A DNA stretch of 64,000 nucleotides from Massilia violaceinigra (GCF_002752675.1 NZ_CP024608.1:6634001-6698000); one strand, 5' to 3'. Counted from the first letter of the stretch, positions 8,717-18,407 are shown. Notes: generated from the sequence alone by a model not told the origin. Numbers and translations: made by a program.

Positions 8717-9742
8717 TTGAAACCATCTTCGCTTTGCCTGATCGCCGCCATGTTTGCAGGCGCGGCCACCATTCCAACCGCCATGGCCGCCAGCGCGCCG
8801 TCCACCCTGACGATCGAGGCTGTCAATGCGGCGGGCAAGACGCCTGACCCGGCCGCCAAGCCAGCCAAGCCGGCCAAGGGCGCGAAAGCGGGCAAGCTGG
8901 CGGCGCCGGCCCTGCTGCGCGCCCAGGTCCTGCTCGACCGCGCGCGTTTTTCGAGCGGCGAGATCGATGCCGCGTCCGGCTCCAACATGCGCCTGGCGCT
9001 GGCCGGCTTCCAGAAGAAAGCTGGCCTCGAACCATCCGGCACGCTTGACGAAGCGACCTGGACCGCGCTGAACGCCGACACCGCCGACGCCCTGCTCAGC
9101 CACACCCTGAGCGACGCCGATGTGGCCGGTCCGTTCCAAGCCATTCCCGAGAGCATGGCCGAGAAAGCCAAGCTGACCTCGCTCGGCTACGGCAGCGCGG
9201 CCGAAGCGCTGGGTGAAAAATTCCATGTCAGCCCGGCCCTGCTGGCGCGCCTCAATCCAGGCAAGGATCTCGGCCGCGCCGGCGAGACCATCGTCGTGCC
9301 GAACGTGCTCGACACCGAGCCGCTGCCGAAAGCGGCCAAGATCGTGGTGGACCGCTCGGACCGCTCGCTGACCCTGCTCGACGCCGAGGGCAAGGTCCTG
9401 GCCCAGTTCCCGGCATCGACCGGCAGCTCGCACGATCCGCTGCCGATCGGCACCTGGAAGGTGAACGGCGTGGCACGCCAGCCGGTCTACCACTACAACC
9501 CGAAACTGTTCTGGGATGCCAGCCCGGGCGACAAGAAAGCCAAGCTGCCGGCCGGCCCCAACAACCCGGTGGGCGTGGCCTGGGTCGATCTGTCGAAAGA
9601 CCATTACGGCATCCACGGCACCCCGGTGCCGGCCTCGATCGGCAAGACCCAGTCGCACGGTTGCATCCGCCTGACCAACTGGGATGTGGCCACGCTGACC
9701 GAGTCGGTCGGCTACGGCACCGAAGTGCTGCTGCAGGAATGA
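8717..9742 (+). CDS. L,D-transpeptidase (YkuD) with peptidoglycan-binding domain
   Basis: A periplasmic enzyme that crosslinks peptidoglycan stem peptides or anchors proteins to them. It has a signal peptide ending near TAMAA, a PG_binding_1 helical bundle (about 62-120), a LysM-like stretch (about 155-195) and the YkuD catalytic domain (about 206-340). The active-site motif is HG (300-301) followed by SHGCIR with nucleophile Cys316. The start is a TTG at 8717, the only one placed well against AAGGGG (8705-8710); there is no in-frame ATG before the signal peptide. The M23 peptidase gene follows after 52 bases, making a cell-wall pair. Confidence 0.9.
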   Translation: MKPSSLCLIAAMFAGAATIPTAMAASAPSTLTIEAVNAAGKTPDPAAKPAKPAKGAKAGKLAAPALLRAQVLLDRARFSSGEIDAASGSNMRLALAGFQKKAGLEPSGTLDEATWTALNADTADALLSHTLSDADVAGPFQAIPESMAEKAKLTSLGYGSAAEALGEKFHVSPALLARLNPGKDLGRAGETIVVPNVLDTEPLPKAAKIVVDRSDRSLTLLDAEGKVLAQFPASTGSSHDPLPIGTWKVNGVARQPVYHYNPKLFWDASPGDKKAKLPAGPNNPVGVAWVDLSKDHYGIHGTPVPASIGKTQSHGCIRLTNWDVATLTESVGYGTEVLLQE

Positions 9743-9794
9743 AGCAAGAGAAAAATTGCTCGGCACACCCTTCACAACGAAAAAGGATAATTTT

Positions 9795-10523
9795 ATGAAA
9801 TGGCTTCTTACTTTCCTGGCAGGCTTGCTGCTCGGCGCAGGCTCCCTGTTCGGCTACTTGCGCGCGGTGCCCAAGCCGGCCGAGGTGGTCGTGGTGGCGC
9901 CTGCGGTGCCGGCGCCGGCGCCGGCCGCAGCCGCTGCAACGCCCCCGAGCGGCGTGTCCTTGCCGGTCTCCGACCTGCCCGGCGCCCCGGTGGTAAGCAC
10001 CGACCTGACCGAACTCGATTTGCCGCTGCGTCCGGCCGCCAGCGAGATCGCCGCGCCCGCCGCGAATGGCGCCAACCCGGCCGCCGTGCCGGCCAGCGGC
10101 AAGCTGATGGTGCCGGTCGAGGGCATCAAGCTGTCCAGCCTGCGCGACAATTTCGACCAGCCGCGCGGCGCCGACCGTCACCATGAAGCGTTGGACATCA
10201 TGGCGCCCAAGGGTACCAAGGTGCTGGCGGTCAGCGACGGCAAACTGGTCAAGCTGTTCAACAGCAAGCCGGGCGGCCTGACGGTGTACCAGTTCGATCC
10301 GAGCGAAAAATACGCGTATTACTACGCGCACCTGGACCGTTACGCCGAGGGCGTGAAGGAAGGCATGGAACTCAAGCGGGGCGATCTGGTCGGCTATGTC
10401 GGCGTGACCGGCAATTCGGACCCGAACGCACCCCACCTGCACTTTGCCGTGGTCGAACTGACCGCCGAAAAGAAATGGTGGAAAGGCACGCCTATCAACC
10501 CATTCCCATTGCTGGGCGAGTAA
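9795..10523 (+). CDS. M23 family metallopeptidase (LytM-like)
   Basis: A membrane-anchored or exported zinc peptidase, 242 residues. One N-terminal hydrophobic helix (residues 3-22) is followed by a long Ala/Pro linker and the M23 domain. Zinc and catalytic residues are seen as H130-x3-D134, H179 in YAHLD and HLHF (214-217). Such enzymes cut the peptide crosslinks of peptidoglycan, or, if inactive, act as division activators. All zinc ligands are present, so catalysis is likely. The ATG at 9795 follows AAGGAT. It lies downstream of the L,D-transpeptidase on the same strand, and abuts the next convergent gene with no spacer. Confidence 0.88.
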   Translation: MKWLLTFLAGLLLGAGSLFGYLRAVPKPAEVVVVAPAVPAPAPAAAAATPPSGVSLPVSDLPGAPVVSTDLTELDLPLRPAASEIAAPAANGANPAAVPASGKLMVPVEGIKLSSLRDNFDQPRGADRHHEALDIMAPKGTKVLAVSDGKLVKLFNSKPGGLTVYQFDPSEKYAYYYAHLDRYAEGVKEGMELKRGDLVGYVGVTGNSDPNAPHLHFAVVELTAEKKWWKGTPINPFPLLGE

Positions 10524-11651
10524 TCAGTTCTGGCGCAGGGCGCGCACGCGCCGTGCGCGCCGCATGCCGAGCAGCATCATGCCTGCTCCGAGCGCCAGGA
10601 TGGCCGGCGTGCCCGGTTCGGACACCTTGGCCACGCCATCGTCCGGCGTGAGCAGGAAACCGCGGCACAGGCCGGTCGTATTGCAACCGTGCGCCGTGAT
10701 CTGCCCCAGGTCGTTGATATCGGCCGCGTAGTTGAGCGTCCACCCGAAGCCCGGCCCCACCAGCGAATTCAAATCGAGCATCGTGCCATCCGCGTACAGG
10801 AAGGCGTGCACGGCCATGCCGCCGGCGATGTCGGAACTGCCCACCGCATGGCCCGCATTGTTGATCCCGTAACTGACGCTGTTGGCGCCGCCCAGGGTGT
10901 TCAGGTCGGTCATCACGCCATTGTCGTACATGAAGGCATGCGCGTTGGCGTCGCCCGCCAGATAGGAAAACCCCACCACCGCGCCACGGTCGTTGATCCG
11001 GTTCGCTTCGCTGTAGTTGCCGCCCAGGGTGCCGAGGTCGCGCATGCCGCTGTCGTCGGCGCGAAAGGCGTGATACTGGCCGTTGGCCAGTTCCGAGCGC
11101 CCCACCACCACCCCGCTGTCATTGATGTCCGTGCCGAGGCTGCTGTCGCCGCCCAGGGTGCCGAGGTCGCGCATCTGGCCGCCCGGCGTGTAGCGAAATG
11201 CCGCCTGGGTGCCGTCGGCGCGGTCGGCGCTGCCGCCGACCTGGCCGGCATTGTTGATGCCCTTGGCGGCGCTGTTGCTGCCGCCCAGGGTGCCGAGGGT
11301 GTCGATCTTGCCCCCGCTAAAAGTGACCGCGCGCGATTCGCCGCTGCCGGTCAGCACCTGGCCGGCCGCCACCCCGGCGTCGTTGATGCCGCTGGCAAAG
11401 CTGCGCGTCGACTTGTCGGGACTCAGGCTTTGCATGGCGCCGCCGCGCGAGACGTAGGCGCTGCTGATGTTGTTGCTGTTGAGCGAGTAACCGACCACCG
11501 AGCCGCTGTTGTTGATGGCGCGCACGTCGCCGCTGTCGCCGCCGAGGCTGCCCAGATTCTTGACGGAATATAAAGGCGCGGCCTGTGCAGCGGCCGGGAT
11601 CAGGAAAACGGACAGCAGACCGAGCTGCAACAGACGCGGTGTAACGGGCAT
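10524..11651 (-). CDS. HAF-repeat extracellular protein with PEP-CTERM-like tail
   Basis: A secreted 375-residue protein made of HAF repeats: at least six cycles of 'DLGTLGG...INxxGxVVGxS...HAF' that probably build a beta-propeller-like or solenoid structure. A signal peptide ends near AAAQA. The C-terminus reads VSEPGTPAILALGAG followed by a hydrophobic stretch and an Arg-rich end, which matches the PEP-CTERM sorting plan (motif, helix, basic tail) processed by exosortase/archaeosortase-type enzymes. No exosortase gene is in the window. The function of HAF proteins is unknown; a surface or biofilm role is likely. Confidence 0.85.
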   Translation of the reverse strand: MPVTPRLLQLGLLSVFLIPAAAQAAPLYSVKNLGSLGGDSGDVRAINNSGSVVGYSLNSNNISSAYVSRGGAMQSLSPDKSTRSFASGINDAGVAAGQVLTGSGESRAVTFSGGKIDTLGTLGGSNSAAKGINNAGQVGGSADRADGTQAAFRYTPGGQMRDLGTLGGDSSLGTDINDSGVVVGRSELANGQYHAFRADDSGMRDLGTLGGNYSEANRINDRGAVVGFSYLAGDANAHAFMYDNGVMTDLNTLGGANSVSYGINNAGHAVGSSDIAGGMAVHAFLYADGTMLDLNSLVGPGFGWTLNYAADINDLGQITAHGCNTTGLCRGFLLTPDDGVAKVSEPGTPAILALGAGMMLLGMRRARRVRALRQN

Positions 11652-11787
11652 GAGGGACTCCAGAACGATGAACAGACGCGCCAGGCTGCCTGGACGCGTG
11701 CGTCGATTCTAATCCCGATTTCCTCACGCACATTATGTTGCCCACAAAATAGTTCCGACCGTACACACATCACCCCGAAATTTTGGA

Positions 11788-13542
11788 TTAAGGCAACTGT
11801 TCGTTGATATCGCTCCCCACATTCACTGCCGCGTAGGCGCGCTGCACGGCCACCGCCTCCTTGCTGTTCTTGCCATACAGTTCCTCGGCGGCGGCCAGCA
11901 CCTTGGCGCGCGCATCCTTGTAGTCGGTAATTGAGGTAAAGCGCGTGGTGGCCGCGTTGAACCAGATGCGGTACGCCTTGTCGAGGCCGATGCCGCTCAT
12001 CGCCCGCGGCGTGGCGGTGAGGTAGGTGCTGTGGGCCTCGCTGGCGGGGTCGGCGTGCGAGCCCTGTGCCAGGAAATAAAACATGCGGTTGTTCGGGCCG
12101 CTGCTGTAATGCACGTCCAGGCGCCTGAGCCTGGACGACCAGGCATCCGGACTGGTGCCATCCTTGCTCGGGCGAATCATGTAGCGCAAGGGCGTGCCGG
12201 TCTTGCTGATCTCCTTGCCGATCATCCAGTCGTTGCCGCCGGCGGGAATCAGCGTGCCGCCGGCGCCGGCGCGCGCGTAGGCTTCCACCACTTCGCCGGT
12301 GATGTCGGACGACGATTCGTTCAAGCCGCCCGACTCGCCCGCGTACACCAGGCGCGAGGTGGCGTCGGTCACGCCATGGCCCATTTCGTGGCCCACCACG
12401 TCGAGCGCGCCCAGGCTGTTGAAGGTCGAGCCGTCGCCGATGAACATGCATTTGCAGGTATCGCTGTAGTAGGCGTTGTCGTAGGCCGTGTTCACGTGGG
12501 CGGCAATGTAGGTGGCGGTGTCCTGCCCGTCCAGCGAATGCCAGCCCAGCGCGTTCCTGAGCATGTCGTAGGTGCTGGCCAGCCCCCACATGGCGTTGAC
12601 CGCCGCGGTCTGGCCGTTGGCGTCGGTGGTGCTGCCGCCGGCGATGTACTGCTTGCCGTCGCCCCAGGCATTGCTGCTGTTGGTGAACACCTCCCCGGCG
12701 CTGCTGCCGTGATTGGCGTTGGTCACGGCCAGCCCGCCGAACTTGCCGCCCTTGGCGCGCAGCGGATCGATCATGCGAAAGCCGGCGCCGCCCTCGCTGG
12801 TGCTGAGCGGCACCTCGCCGCTGTACTGGCTCTTGCCGGTGCCGGCGGCGCTTTGCAGCATGCTCCACTGCGCCAGGATGCGCCCGTTGCGGGCGCTGAC
12901 GATGGTGTCGTGGTAGACCGGCAGCGGGCCGGCGCGCAGGCGCGTGCCGACCAGCCAGGCCAGCTCATAACCGGTCACCACGTCGGCCATGTCGAGCGCG
13001 TTGAGGGCGTCGTCGGTCTTGCCCAGCGCGGCCGGCAGGCGCTCGCTACGGACCAGCGGAAAGACGATCAGTTCGGCCGCCGGCGGCGTCTCGGCCACGG
13101 CACCGGCGCGCACCGAGCGCAGCACCACGGCGATGGCCTCGGCCGCCGTCAGCGCCGGCTTCACATCGAATTCGGCCGTGGCCGCTCCGAGCTGGTTGGC
13201 GCTGCCGCGCCCGAGGTGGACGCGCCGCGCCGAGACCGATTCGCGCACGATCTTGCCGGCGCCATCGGCCACCAGCACCGATTCCGAACCGAACACGCGT
13301 ACGCCCTTGTACGTATGGTGGGCGCGCACCACCGTGCTACCCTGCAAGCCTGGATGCCGGGAAGCGAGCAGGAAATGGTGGTCGGCATCCAGCCCGTGCC
13401 GGGCCCGCTGCGCGGCCAGCTGGCCGACCAGCGCGGCGGCGTTCGGTGTCGGCGTCACGGGACCGTTCATCAATGGCGGTGCGGCGGCGCCGGCCAGGTG
13501 AACAGCGAGCGCAACAGCCAGCAGGATCGGACGAATTGTCAT
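11788..13542 (-). CDS. M4-family (thermolysin-like) secreted metalloprotease
   Basis: A secreted zinc endopeptidase precursor of 584 residues. Order: signal peptide, FTP/PepSY propeptide (to about 235), M4 N-domain and M4 C-domain. The zinc motif HEMGH is at 385-389 and the third ligand Glu409 lies in GGLNES, 20 residues later, as in thermolysin. The propeptide acts as chaperone and inhibitor in this family. ATG 13542 is preferred because it starts the signal peptide and follows GAGATG; the frame continues upstream to 13602. It has no operon partner. Its substrate range cannot be read from the sequence. Confidence 0.92.
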   Translation of the reverse strand: MTIRPILLAVALAVHLAGAAAPPLMNGPVTPTPNAAALVGQLAAQRARHGLDADHHFLLASRHPGLQGSTVVRAHHTYKGVRVFGSESVLVADGAGKIVRESVSARRVHLGRGSANQLGAATAEFDVKPALTAAEAIAVVLRSVRAGAVAETPPAAELIVFPLVRSERLPAALGKTDDALNALDMADVVTGYELAWLVGTRLRAGPLPVYHDTIVSARNGRILAQWSMLQSAAGTGKSQYSGEVPLSTSEGGAGFRMIDPLRAKGGKFGGLAVTNANHGSSAGEVFTNSSNAWGDGKQYIAGGSTTDANGQTAAVNAMWGLASTYDMLRNALGWHSLDGQDTATYIAAHVNTAYDNAYYSDTCKCMFIGDGSTFNSLGALDVVGHEMGHGVTDATSRLVYAGESGGLNESSSDITGEVVEAYARAGAGGTLIPAGGNDWMIGKEISKTGTPLRYMIRPSKDGTSPDAWSSRLRRLDVHYSSGPNNRMFYFLAQGSHADPASEAHSTYLTATPRAMSGIGLDKAYRIWFNAATTRFTSITDYKDARAKVLAAAEELYGKNSKEAVAVQRAYAAVNVGSDINEQLP

Positions 13543-13748
13543 CAGGCATCTCCAGTGAAAAGGCCCTACCCCAGAAACGGCGCAGGCAACACCGATTGTC
13601 ACAGCAGATATCCATGAAGAATTTGCTCAAGCGCAAAGAAAAGCCGAAATCCGCCACGCTCGCCGTCATCGTACGGTCATGCAAGCTTGCTACGCTCTGC
13701 GTTTTTGCAGTTTCAACACTTGTTCCCACCACACCGGAGTCCATTGCG

Positions 13749-14909
13749 ATGTACCAAGCGTCCCGTACCACCCTGTCCCTGATGTGCGCCGCCAGCGTTG
13801 CGGCCTTGATGACCGCTTGCGGCGGCGACGACACCCCCGAGCTGCAAAATCCCGGCGCCAGCTGGCCGCCGCAGCCGACCGTGACCGCGCACCGCGGCGC
13901 CTCGGCCCTGCGTCCGGAACACACCTTGGCGTCGTACCAGAAGGCGATTGAAGACGGCGCCGACATGGTCGAACCGGACCTGGTGGCGACCAGGGATGGG
14001 GTGCTGGTGGCACGCCACGAAAACGAAATCTCGGGCACGACGAACGTCGCGGCGCTGCCGCAGTTCGCCAGCCGCAAGGCCACCAAGACCATCGACGGCA
14101 TTCCCGTCAGCGGCTGGTTCACGGAAGACTTCACCCTGGCCGAACTGAAAACCCTGCGCGCCAAAGAGCGCATTCCCGCCAACCGCCCGGCCAATACCGC
14201 GTTCGACGGCCAGTTCGAGGTGCCGACCTTGCAGGAAGTGGTCGACCTGGTGAAGAAGGAAAGCCAGGCGCGCAAGAAGACCATCGGCATCTACCCCGAG
14301 ACCAAGCATCCGACCTACTTCAAGAACATCGGCCTGCCGCTCGAAAAGCGCCTGGTCGACCTGCTGGTGGCCAATGGCTATCGCGGCAAGGACGCCGCGG
14401 TGTACCTGCAATCGTTTGAAGTGGCCAACCTGAAGGAATTGCGCAAGCTGACCGACATGCGCATCGTGCAGCTGATCGACAATCCGGCCAACCCGCCGGC
14501 GGCCAATGGCGCGCCGCGCAATGCGCCCTACGACTTTGTCGCCGCCGGCAGCAAAAAAACCTACAAGGACCTGACCACGCCGGCCGGCCTGAAAGAGATC
14601 GCCACCTATGCCGACGCCGTCTCGCCCTACAAGGAAGTGATCATCGCGCGCACCGCCGCCAATGAACTGGGCGCGCCGACCAGCTTCGTGGCCGACGCCC
14701 ACGCCGCCGGACTGAAAGTGCACACCTGGACCCTGCGTCCGGAAAACCCGTTCCTGCCGCCGACCATGCGGCGCGGGAACGTGGCCTCGCCGAGCGAGCG
14801 CGGTGACGCCGTGGCCGAAATCACGGCCTACCTGAACGCCGGCATCGACGGCTTCTTCACCGACGATCCGGCCGTGGGCCGCGCGGCCGTCGCCCAGTTC
14901 AAAAAATAG
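13749..14909 (+). CDS. Glycerophosphodiester phosphodiesterase, lipoprotein
   Basis: Hydrolyses glycerophosphodiesters to glycerol-3-phosphate and an alcohol, using Ca2+ or Mg2+. The GDPD barrel is marked by AHRGASALRPEHT (catalytic His and Arg, then Glu/His), VEPDLVATRDG and ARHENEISGTT, and ends in DGFFTDDP. The N-terminus has a hydrophobic segment and a lipobox LMTAC, so the enzyme is probably tethered in the periplasm or outer membrane (GlpQ-like). I start at ATG 13749 with GGAG upstream; the frame extends to 13446 but an earlier start would displace the lipobox. The longer GDPD inserts resemble those of GlpQ. Confidence 0.88.
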   Translation: MYQASRTTLSLMCAASVAALMTACGGDDTPELQNPGASWPPQPTVTAHRGASALRPEHTLASYQKAIEDGADMVEPDLVATRDGVLVARHENEISGTTNVAALPQFASRKATKTIDGIPVSGWFTEDFTLAELKTLRAKERIPANRPANTAFDGQFEVPTLQEVVDLVKKESQARKKTIGIYPETKHPTYFKNIGLPLEKRLVDLLVANGYRGKDAAVYLQSFEVANLKELRKLTDMRIVQLIDNPANPPAANGAPRNAPYDFVAAGSKKTYKDLTTPAGLKEIATYADAVSPYKEVIIARTAANELGAPTSFVADAHAAGLKVHTWTLRPENPFLPPTMRRGNVASPSERGDAVAEITAYLNAGIDGFFTDDPAVGRAAVAQFKK

Positions 14910-14957
14910 CCGGCACAGCGCGTCGCCGGTGCCGGCAGCACCAAGCGACGCGCAGCG

Positions 14958-17096
14958 TTACCAGGTGCGGTTCCAGCTGAGCGCCAGGGTGCGTCCGCGG
15001 CCCGCGAACGTCCCGGTCGCGTCGAGCGCCGCCGCCGATTGCGAGTAGTAGCCGACATACTGCTTGTCGAGCACATTTTCCACGCTGACCCCGATGCGCC
15101 CGTACGCGCTCTCGAACGTCACGGCCATGTCGGCCAGGGTGTAGCCCTTGAAATGCTCTTCCAGGTTGCTGGTGCCGACCTTGCGTCCGATGTTGATGTC
15201 GCGGTCGCGCAGGTGGCTCGCCTGCACGCGCAGCTGGGCCTTGGGCGCGAACTGCCAGTTCGCCCCGAGCACACCCTTGTCCGGACCCTGCGAGCGCGCC
15301 GACAGCGCCAGGTCGAGCGGCGCGCCCTGGCTGGCCGCCGTTTTGCCGTCGGTGACGGCGTAGCTGCCGAACACCGACACCGTCTTCACCGGCCGCCAGT
15401 CGCCCGACACTTCCCAGCCCTTGACCACCGTCGGCACCCGCTCGACCGAGCCGATGCCGGCCGCATTCACGCGCAGCACGCTGCCCAGCTTCGAGCGCGA
15501 ATCGTAGCGCGACAGGCCCACCTGCCCATCGGCGCCGCGCCAGTTGACGCCGACTTCGTTGTTGCGCGTGATGATGGGTTTCAGGTCGATCAGGGTCGCC
15601 ACCGACTTGCCGTTGGTGTTCACGCCACGCAGCACCAGGCCCACGTCGGGCAGGCCGAAGCCTTCGGAACTGGCCACGAAGGCCGACCAGCGCGGTGCGA
15701 AGCGCCACACCGCGCCGATATTCCTGATCGACTTCGAGAACTCGGTCTCGCCGCCCTCCACCAGCCGGTTGCCGTAGGCCGCCAGAGTGGTGTAGGTGTC
15801 GACCGTGAGCCTGGCCTGCTCATGGCGCACGCCGCCGCGCAGCGTCACCGGGCCGATTTCATATTCGAGCTGCGCGAACGGCGCCGTCGATTTGAATTGC
15901 AGCTGCGGCACCCAGGTGCGGTTGGTGGCGGCCAGGCGCTGCAGGGTATTGTCGTGCAGGATATCCAGGCCGACCGTCATTTCCAGCCCATCGGCCAGCA
16001 TGTCGGGACGCACCCAGGTCATGCGCGCGCCGCGCTTGTCGGCCACGATCTGCGACTGGTCCCACAGGGTGCCGACCGGCGCCAGGCGCACATCCTGGAA
16101 GGTCGCCACCGGCGTGGCGCCGTACAACGCTTCGAAATCGTGGCTGAACAGCTGTGCGCTGAAGGCGCCGCCGAACAGTTCATCGTGGCGGTAATCGAGG
16201 CTGGCGCTGCGCACCTTGTTACGCGGCGGCTCGCCCGGCGCCCGGCCCGGCAGCGATGTCGTGGTCACCCCGGCGGCCACCACGCCCGGCTCGTTCCTGT
16301 AGTCGCCCTCGCCGCGCAGGTTGAAGCGGTTCAGGCTCAATTGCATGCGCTGGGCACCGAAGCGCTGGCCGATCTTGAGGAACAGGTCGTCGCCGCGGCT
16401 GTCGAGGGTGTCGCCCTGGACGTTGTCGATGCCGAGGCGGCGCCCGTCGCCGTCGTAGCCCATGCCGCGCCGCTGCAGGCCGACGTAGCCGAGCAGGTCG
16501 AAGCCGCCATCCTTGTGGGTGACGCTGTAGCCGGTTTTCCAGTCCAGGTTATCGGAGCGCAGCTGGCTTGATGCGCGCACGTTCAGGCCGTGCGTGGTGC
16601 CGTCGGCGCGCGCGGTCTTGGTGATGTAGTTGATGATGCCGCCGGTCGCGCCCATGCCCTGCATGGCGGAGGCGCCGTTGATCACTTCGATGCGCTCGAT
16701 GATGGCGCTGTCGGCAAAATAGCCCTCGCGCGAGCCGGCGCGCAGCGGGTTCGATTGCGGTATGCCGTCGAGCAGGATCAGCGGCTGGCGTCCGCGCAGC
16801 GATTCGCCGGTCGAGGTCATTTTCTGCCGACTCGGCGCGTAGCCCGGCACGTAGGTCGCCAGCGCTTGCGAGGGGTCGTCGGCGATCAGGTATTGCGATG
16901 CCAGTTCCTGCTGGCCGATGACAGAAATCGCGCCCGGAATCTTGTCCACGGCCTTGGCGCCGCGCGTGGCCGTGACCACCACCGTGCTGGAGGATGCGGC
17001 CTCGGCGCCGGCGCCTTGCTGGGCCAGCGCGTCGGTGTTCGCCATGAGCAGGCAGGCCAGCGCAACCGCGCGGGAAAGGGGCGTCAGTGTGGTCAT
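14958..17096 (-). CDS. TonB-dependent outer membrane receptor (iron uptake)
   Basis: A 712-residue gated beta-barrel that takes up a ferric chelate with energy from TonB-ExbBD. Signal peptide to about residue 26, then a TonB-box-like segment (STVVVTATRG), the plug with LLDGIPQS and IERIEVINGAS, and the barrel ending in a terminal aromatic (SWNRTW). A Fur-like dyad lies 54 bases upstream in the shared intergenic region with the PepSY gene, so iron repression is likely. The substrate is probably a siderophore, given the Fur box and PepSY partner, but cannot be named. Confidence 0.9.
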   Translation of the reverse strand: MTTLTPLSRAVALACLLMANTDALAQQGAGAEAASSSTVVVTATRGAKAVDKIPGAISVIGQQELASQYLIADDPSQALATYVPGYAPSRQKMTSTGESLRGRQPLILLDGIPQSNPLRAGSREGYFADSAIIERIEVINGASAMQGMGATGGIINYITKTARADGTTHGLNVRASSQLRSDNLDWKTGYSVTHKDGGFDLLGYVGLQRRGMGYDGDGRRLGIDNVQGDTLDSRGDDLFLKIGQRFGAQRMQLSLNRFNLRGEGDYRNEPGVVAAGVTTTSLPGRAPGEPPRNKVRSASLDYRHDELFGGAFSAQLFSHDFEALYGATPVATFQDVRLAPVGTLWDQSQIVADKRGARMTWVRPDMLADGLEMTVGLDILHDNTLQRLAATNRTWVPQLQFKSTAPFAQLEYEIGPVTLRGGVRHEQARLTVDTYTTLAAYGNRLVEGGETEFSKSIRNIGAVWRFAPRWSAFVASSEGFGLPDVGLVLRGVNTNGKSVATLIDLKPIITRNNEVGVNWRGADGQVGLSRYDSRSKLGSVLRVNAAGIGSVERVPTVVKGWEVSGDWRPVKTVSVFGSYAVTDGKTAASQGAPLDLALSARSQGPDKGVLGANWQFAPKAQLRVQASHLRDRDINIGRKVGTSNLEEHFKGYTLADMAVTFESAYGRIGVSVENVLDKQYVGYYSQSAAALDATGTFAGRGRTLALSWNRTW

Positions 17097-17149
17097 ACGG
17101 GGAAAATCCTTGATGGTGGGACAGATGTGTTGACATTCGGAGTACAATG

Positions 17150-17172
17150 TGAATGATAACGATTCCCATTCA
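17150..17172. promoter_or_regulatory. Fur-box-like dyad shared by divergent iron genes
   Basis: The sequence tgaatgataacgattcccattca forms a dyad with perfect 6-base outer arms (TGAATG/CATTCA) and a core (GATAACGATT) close to the Fur consensus GATAATGATAAT. It sits 54 bases from each of the two divergent starts (17096 minus, 17226 plus), so one Fur dimer site could close both promoters. Confidence 0.7.
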
Positions 17173-17225
17173 ATTATTCAAGAAGCATTAAATACGATGT
17201 GTCCTGCCCTCGATTGTTCCTTCCC

Positions 17226-18407
17226 ATGAAACCCGCCATCCGCTTTGTCCACCTGTGGGCCGGACTGATTTTCGGGACCATCCTCGTCGTCCTCGGCCTG
17301 ACCGGCAGCGCGCTGGCGTGGATGCACGAACTCGATGTGCTGCTCAATCCCACCCTGCTGCAGGTCGCGCCGCCGCCCGGCATGGCGCGCGGCGCCGCCA
17401 TGCGCGTGGCGCCGGCCACCGTACAGGCGGCCACCGAGCGCCTGCAGCGCGATCCGCTGTACGGGCGCCCCAGCCAGCTGATGTTCCCGGAACGTGCCGG
17501 CGACGTGTTCGTGGCGTGGTACCGCGATCCGAAACAGCAGGCATCGACCTGGAACGTGGCCGTGTCGCGCCAGGTGATGCTGGACCCGGCCACCCTGGCC
17601 GTGACCGGCGAGCGCACCTGGGGCGGCTTCGCTTTCTCGCGCCCGCAACTGATGTCGACCCTGTTCCACATTCACCGCTACCTGGTGGCGGGCGACACCG
17701 GCAAGACCGTGATCGGGGTCACCGGCGTGGCGCTGCTGCTGCTTTCGATCACCGGCATCGTGCTGTGGTGGCCGCGCATGACGGCGTCCGCCATCAAGGG
17801 CGCGCTGACGGTGCGCCATGGCGGCAACTGGCCGCGCTTTAACTTCCAGCTGCATCGCGCCGGCGGCTTCTTTGCCGCGCCGGTGCTGCTGGTGCTGGCG
17901 GTATCGGGCGTGTATTTCAATATGCCGCAGTGGGTGCTGCCGGTGGTGGGCGCGGTGGCCACCCTGGCCCCGGCCGGCAAGCCGGTCAACCTTAGCGCGC
18001 CCGATGCGGCGCCGATTGCCCCATCGGCGGCGATGGCGGCGGCGCAGGCGCAGTTTCCGAACGCGCGCGTATCGCGCCTGGCGCTGCCGGCCAAGCCCGG
18101 CCAGCCTTATGAAATCCGCCTGCGCCAACCAAGCGAACTGCGCGCCGGCGACGGCGCCACGCGCGTGTCGATCGACGCCGGCGACGCCAGCGTGCTGCGC
18201 ACGGTCGACCCGCAGCGCGCCCCGGCCGGCGATACATTCTTGAGCTGGATGTTCCCGCTGCATACCGGCGAAGCATTCGGCATCGCGGGACGCACCTTCA
18301 TCAGCATCTTCGGCGTGGTGCCGCTGATGTTCTTCGTGACCGGGCTGGTCATCTGGATCAAGCTGCACCGCCCCAGGAAGCGCAAGGCCAAGCCCATCGC
18401 TGCCTGA
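17226..18407 (+). CDS. PepSY-associated transmembrane protein (iron-uptake linked)
   Basis: An inner-membrane protein of 393 residues with four hydrophobic helices: about 8-30, about 160-182, about 215-235 and near the C-terminus (about 358-380). Between them lie PepSY domains in the periplasm. This family (PiuB/FsrB-like) often sits beside TonB receptors and is thought to reduce ferric siderophores, with conserved His residues (HLWAGL, HIHRYL) binding haem. I start at ATG 17226 since the family begins 'MK..R..HLW'; a GTG at 17199 is in frame but has no better ribosome site. Regulated together with the divergent receptor through the Fur-like dyad. Confidence 0.85.
   Translation: MKPAIRFVHLWAGLIFGTILVVLGLTGSALAWMHELDVLLNPTLLQVAPPPGMARGAAMRVAPATVQAATERLQRDPLYGRPSQLMFPERAGDVFVAWYRDPKQQASTWNVAVSRQVMLDPATLAVTGERTWGGFAFSRPQLMSTLFHIHRYLVAGDTGKTVIGVTGVALLLLSITGIVLWWPRMTASAIKGALTVRHGGNWPRFNFQLHRAGGFFAAPVLLVLAVSGVYFNMPQWVLPVVGAVATLAPAGKPVNLSAPDAAPIAPSAAMAAAQAQFPNARVSRLALPAKPGQPYEIRLRQPSELRAGDGATRVSIDAGDASVLRTVDPQRAPAGDTFLSWMFPLHTGEAFGIAGRTFISIFGVVPLMFFVTGLVIWIKLHRPRKRKAKPIAA

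Noticed and set aside
13446..13748. Longer N-terminus of the phosphodiesterase
   Set aside because: It would overlap the start of the M4 protease gene on the other strand and bury the lipobox; the ATG at 13749 fits a lipoprotein signal.
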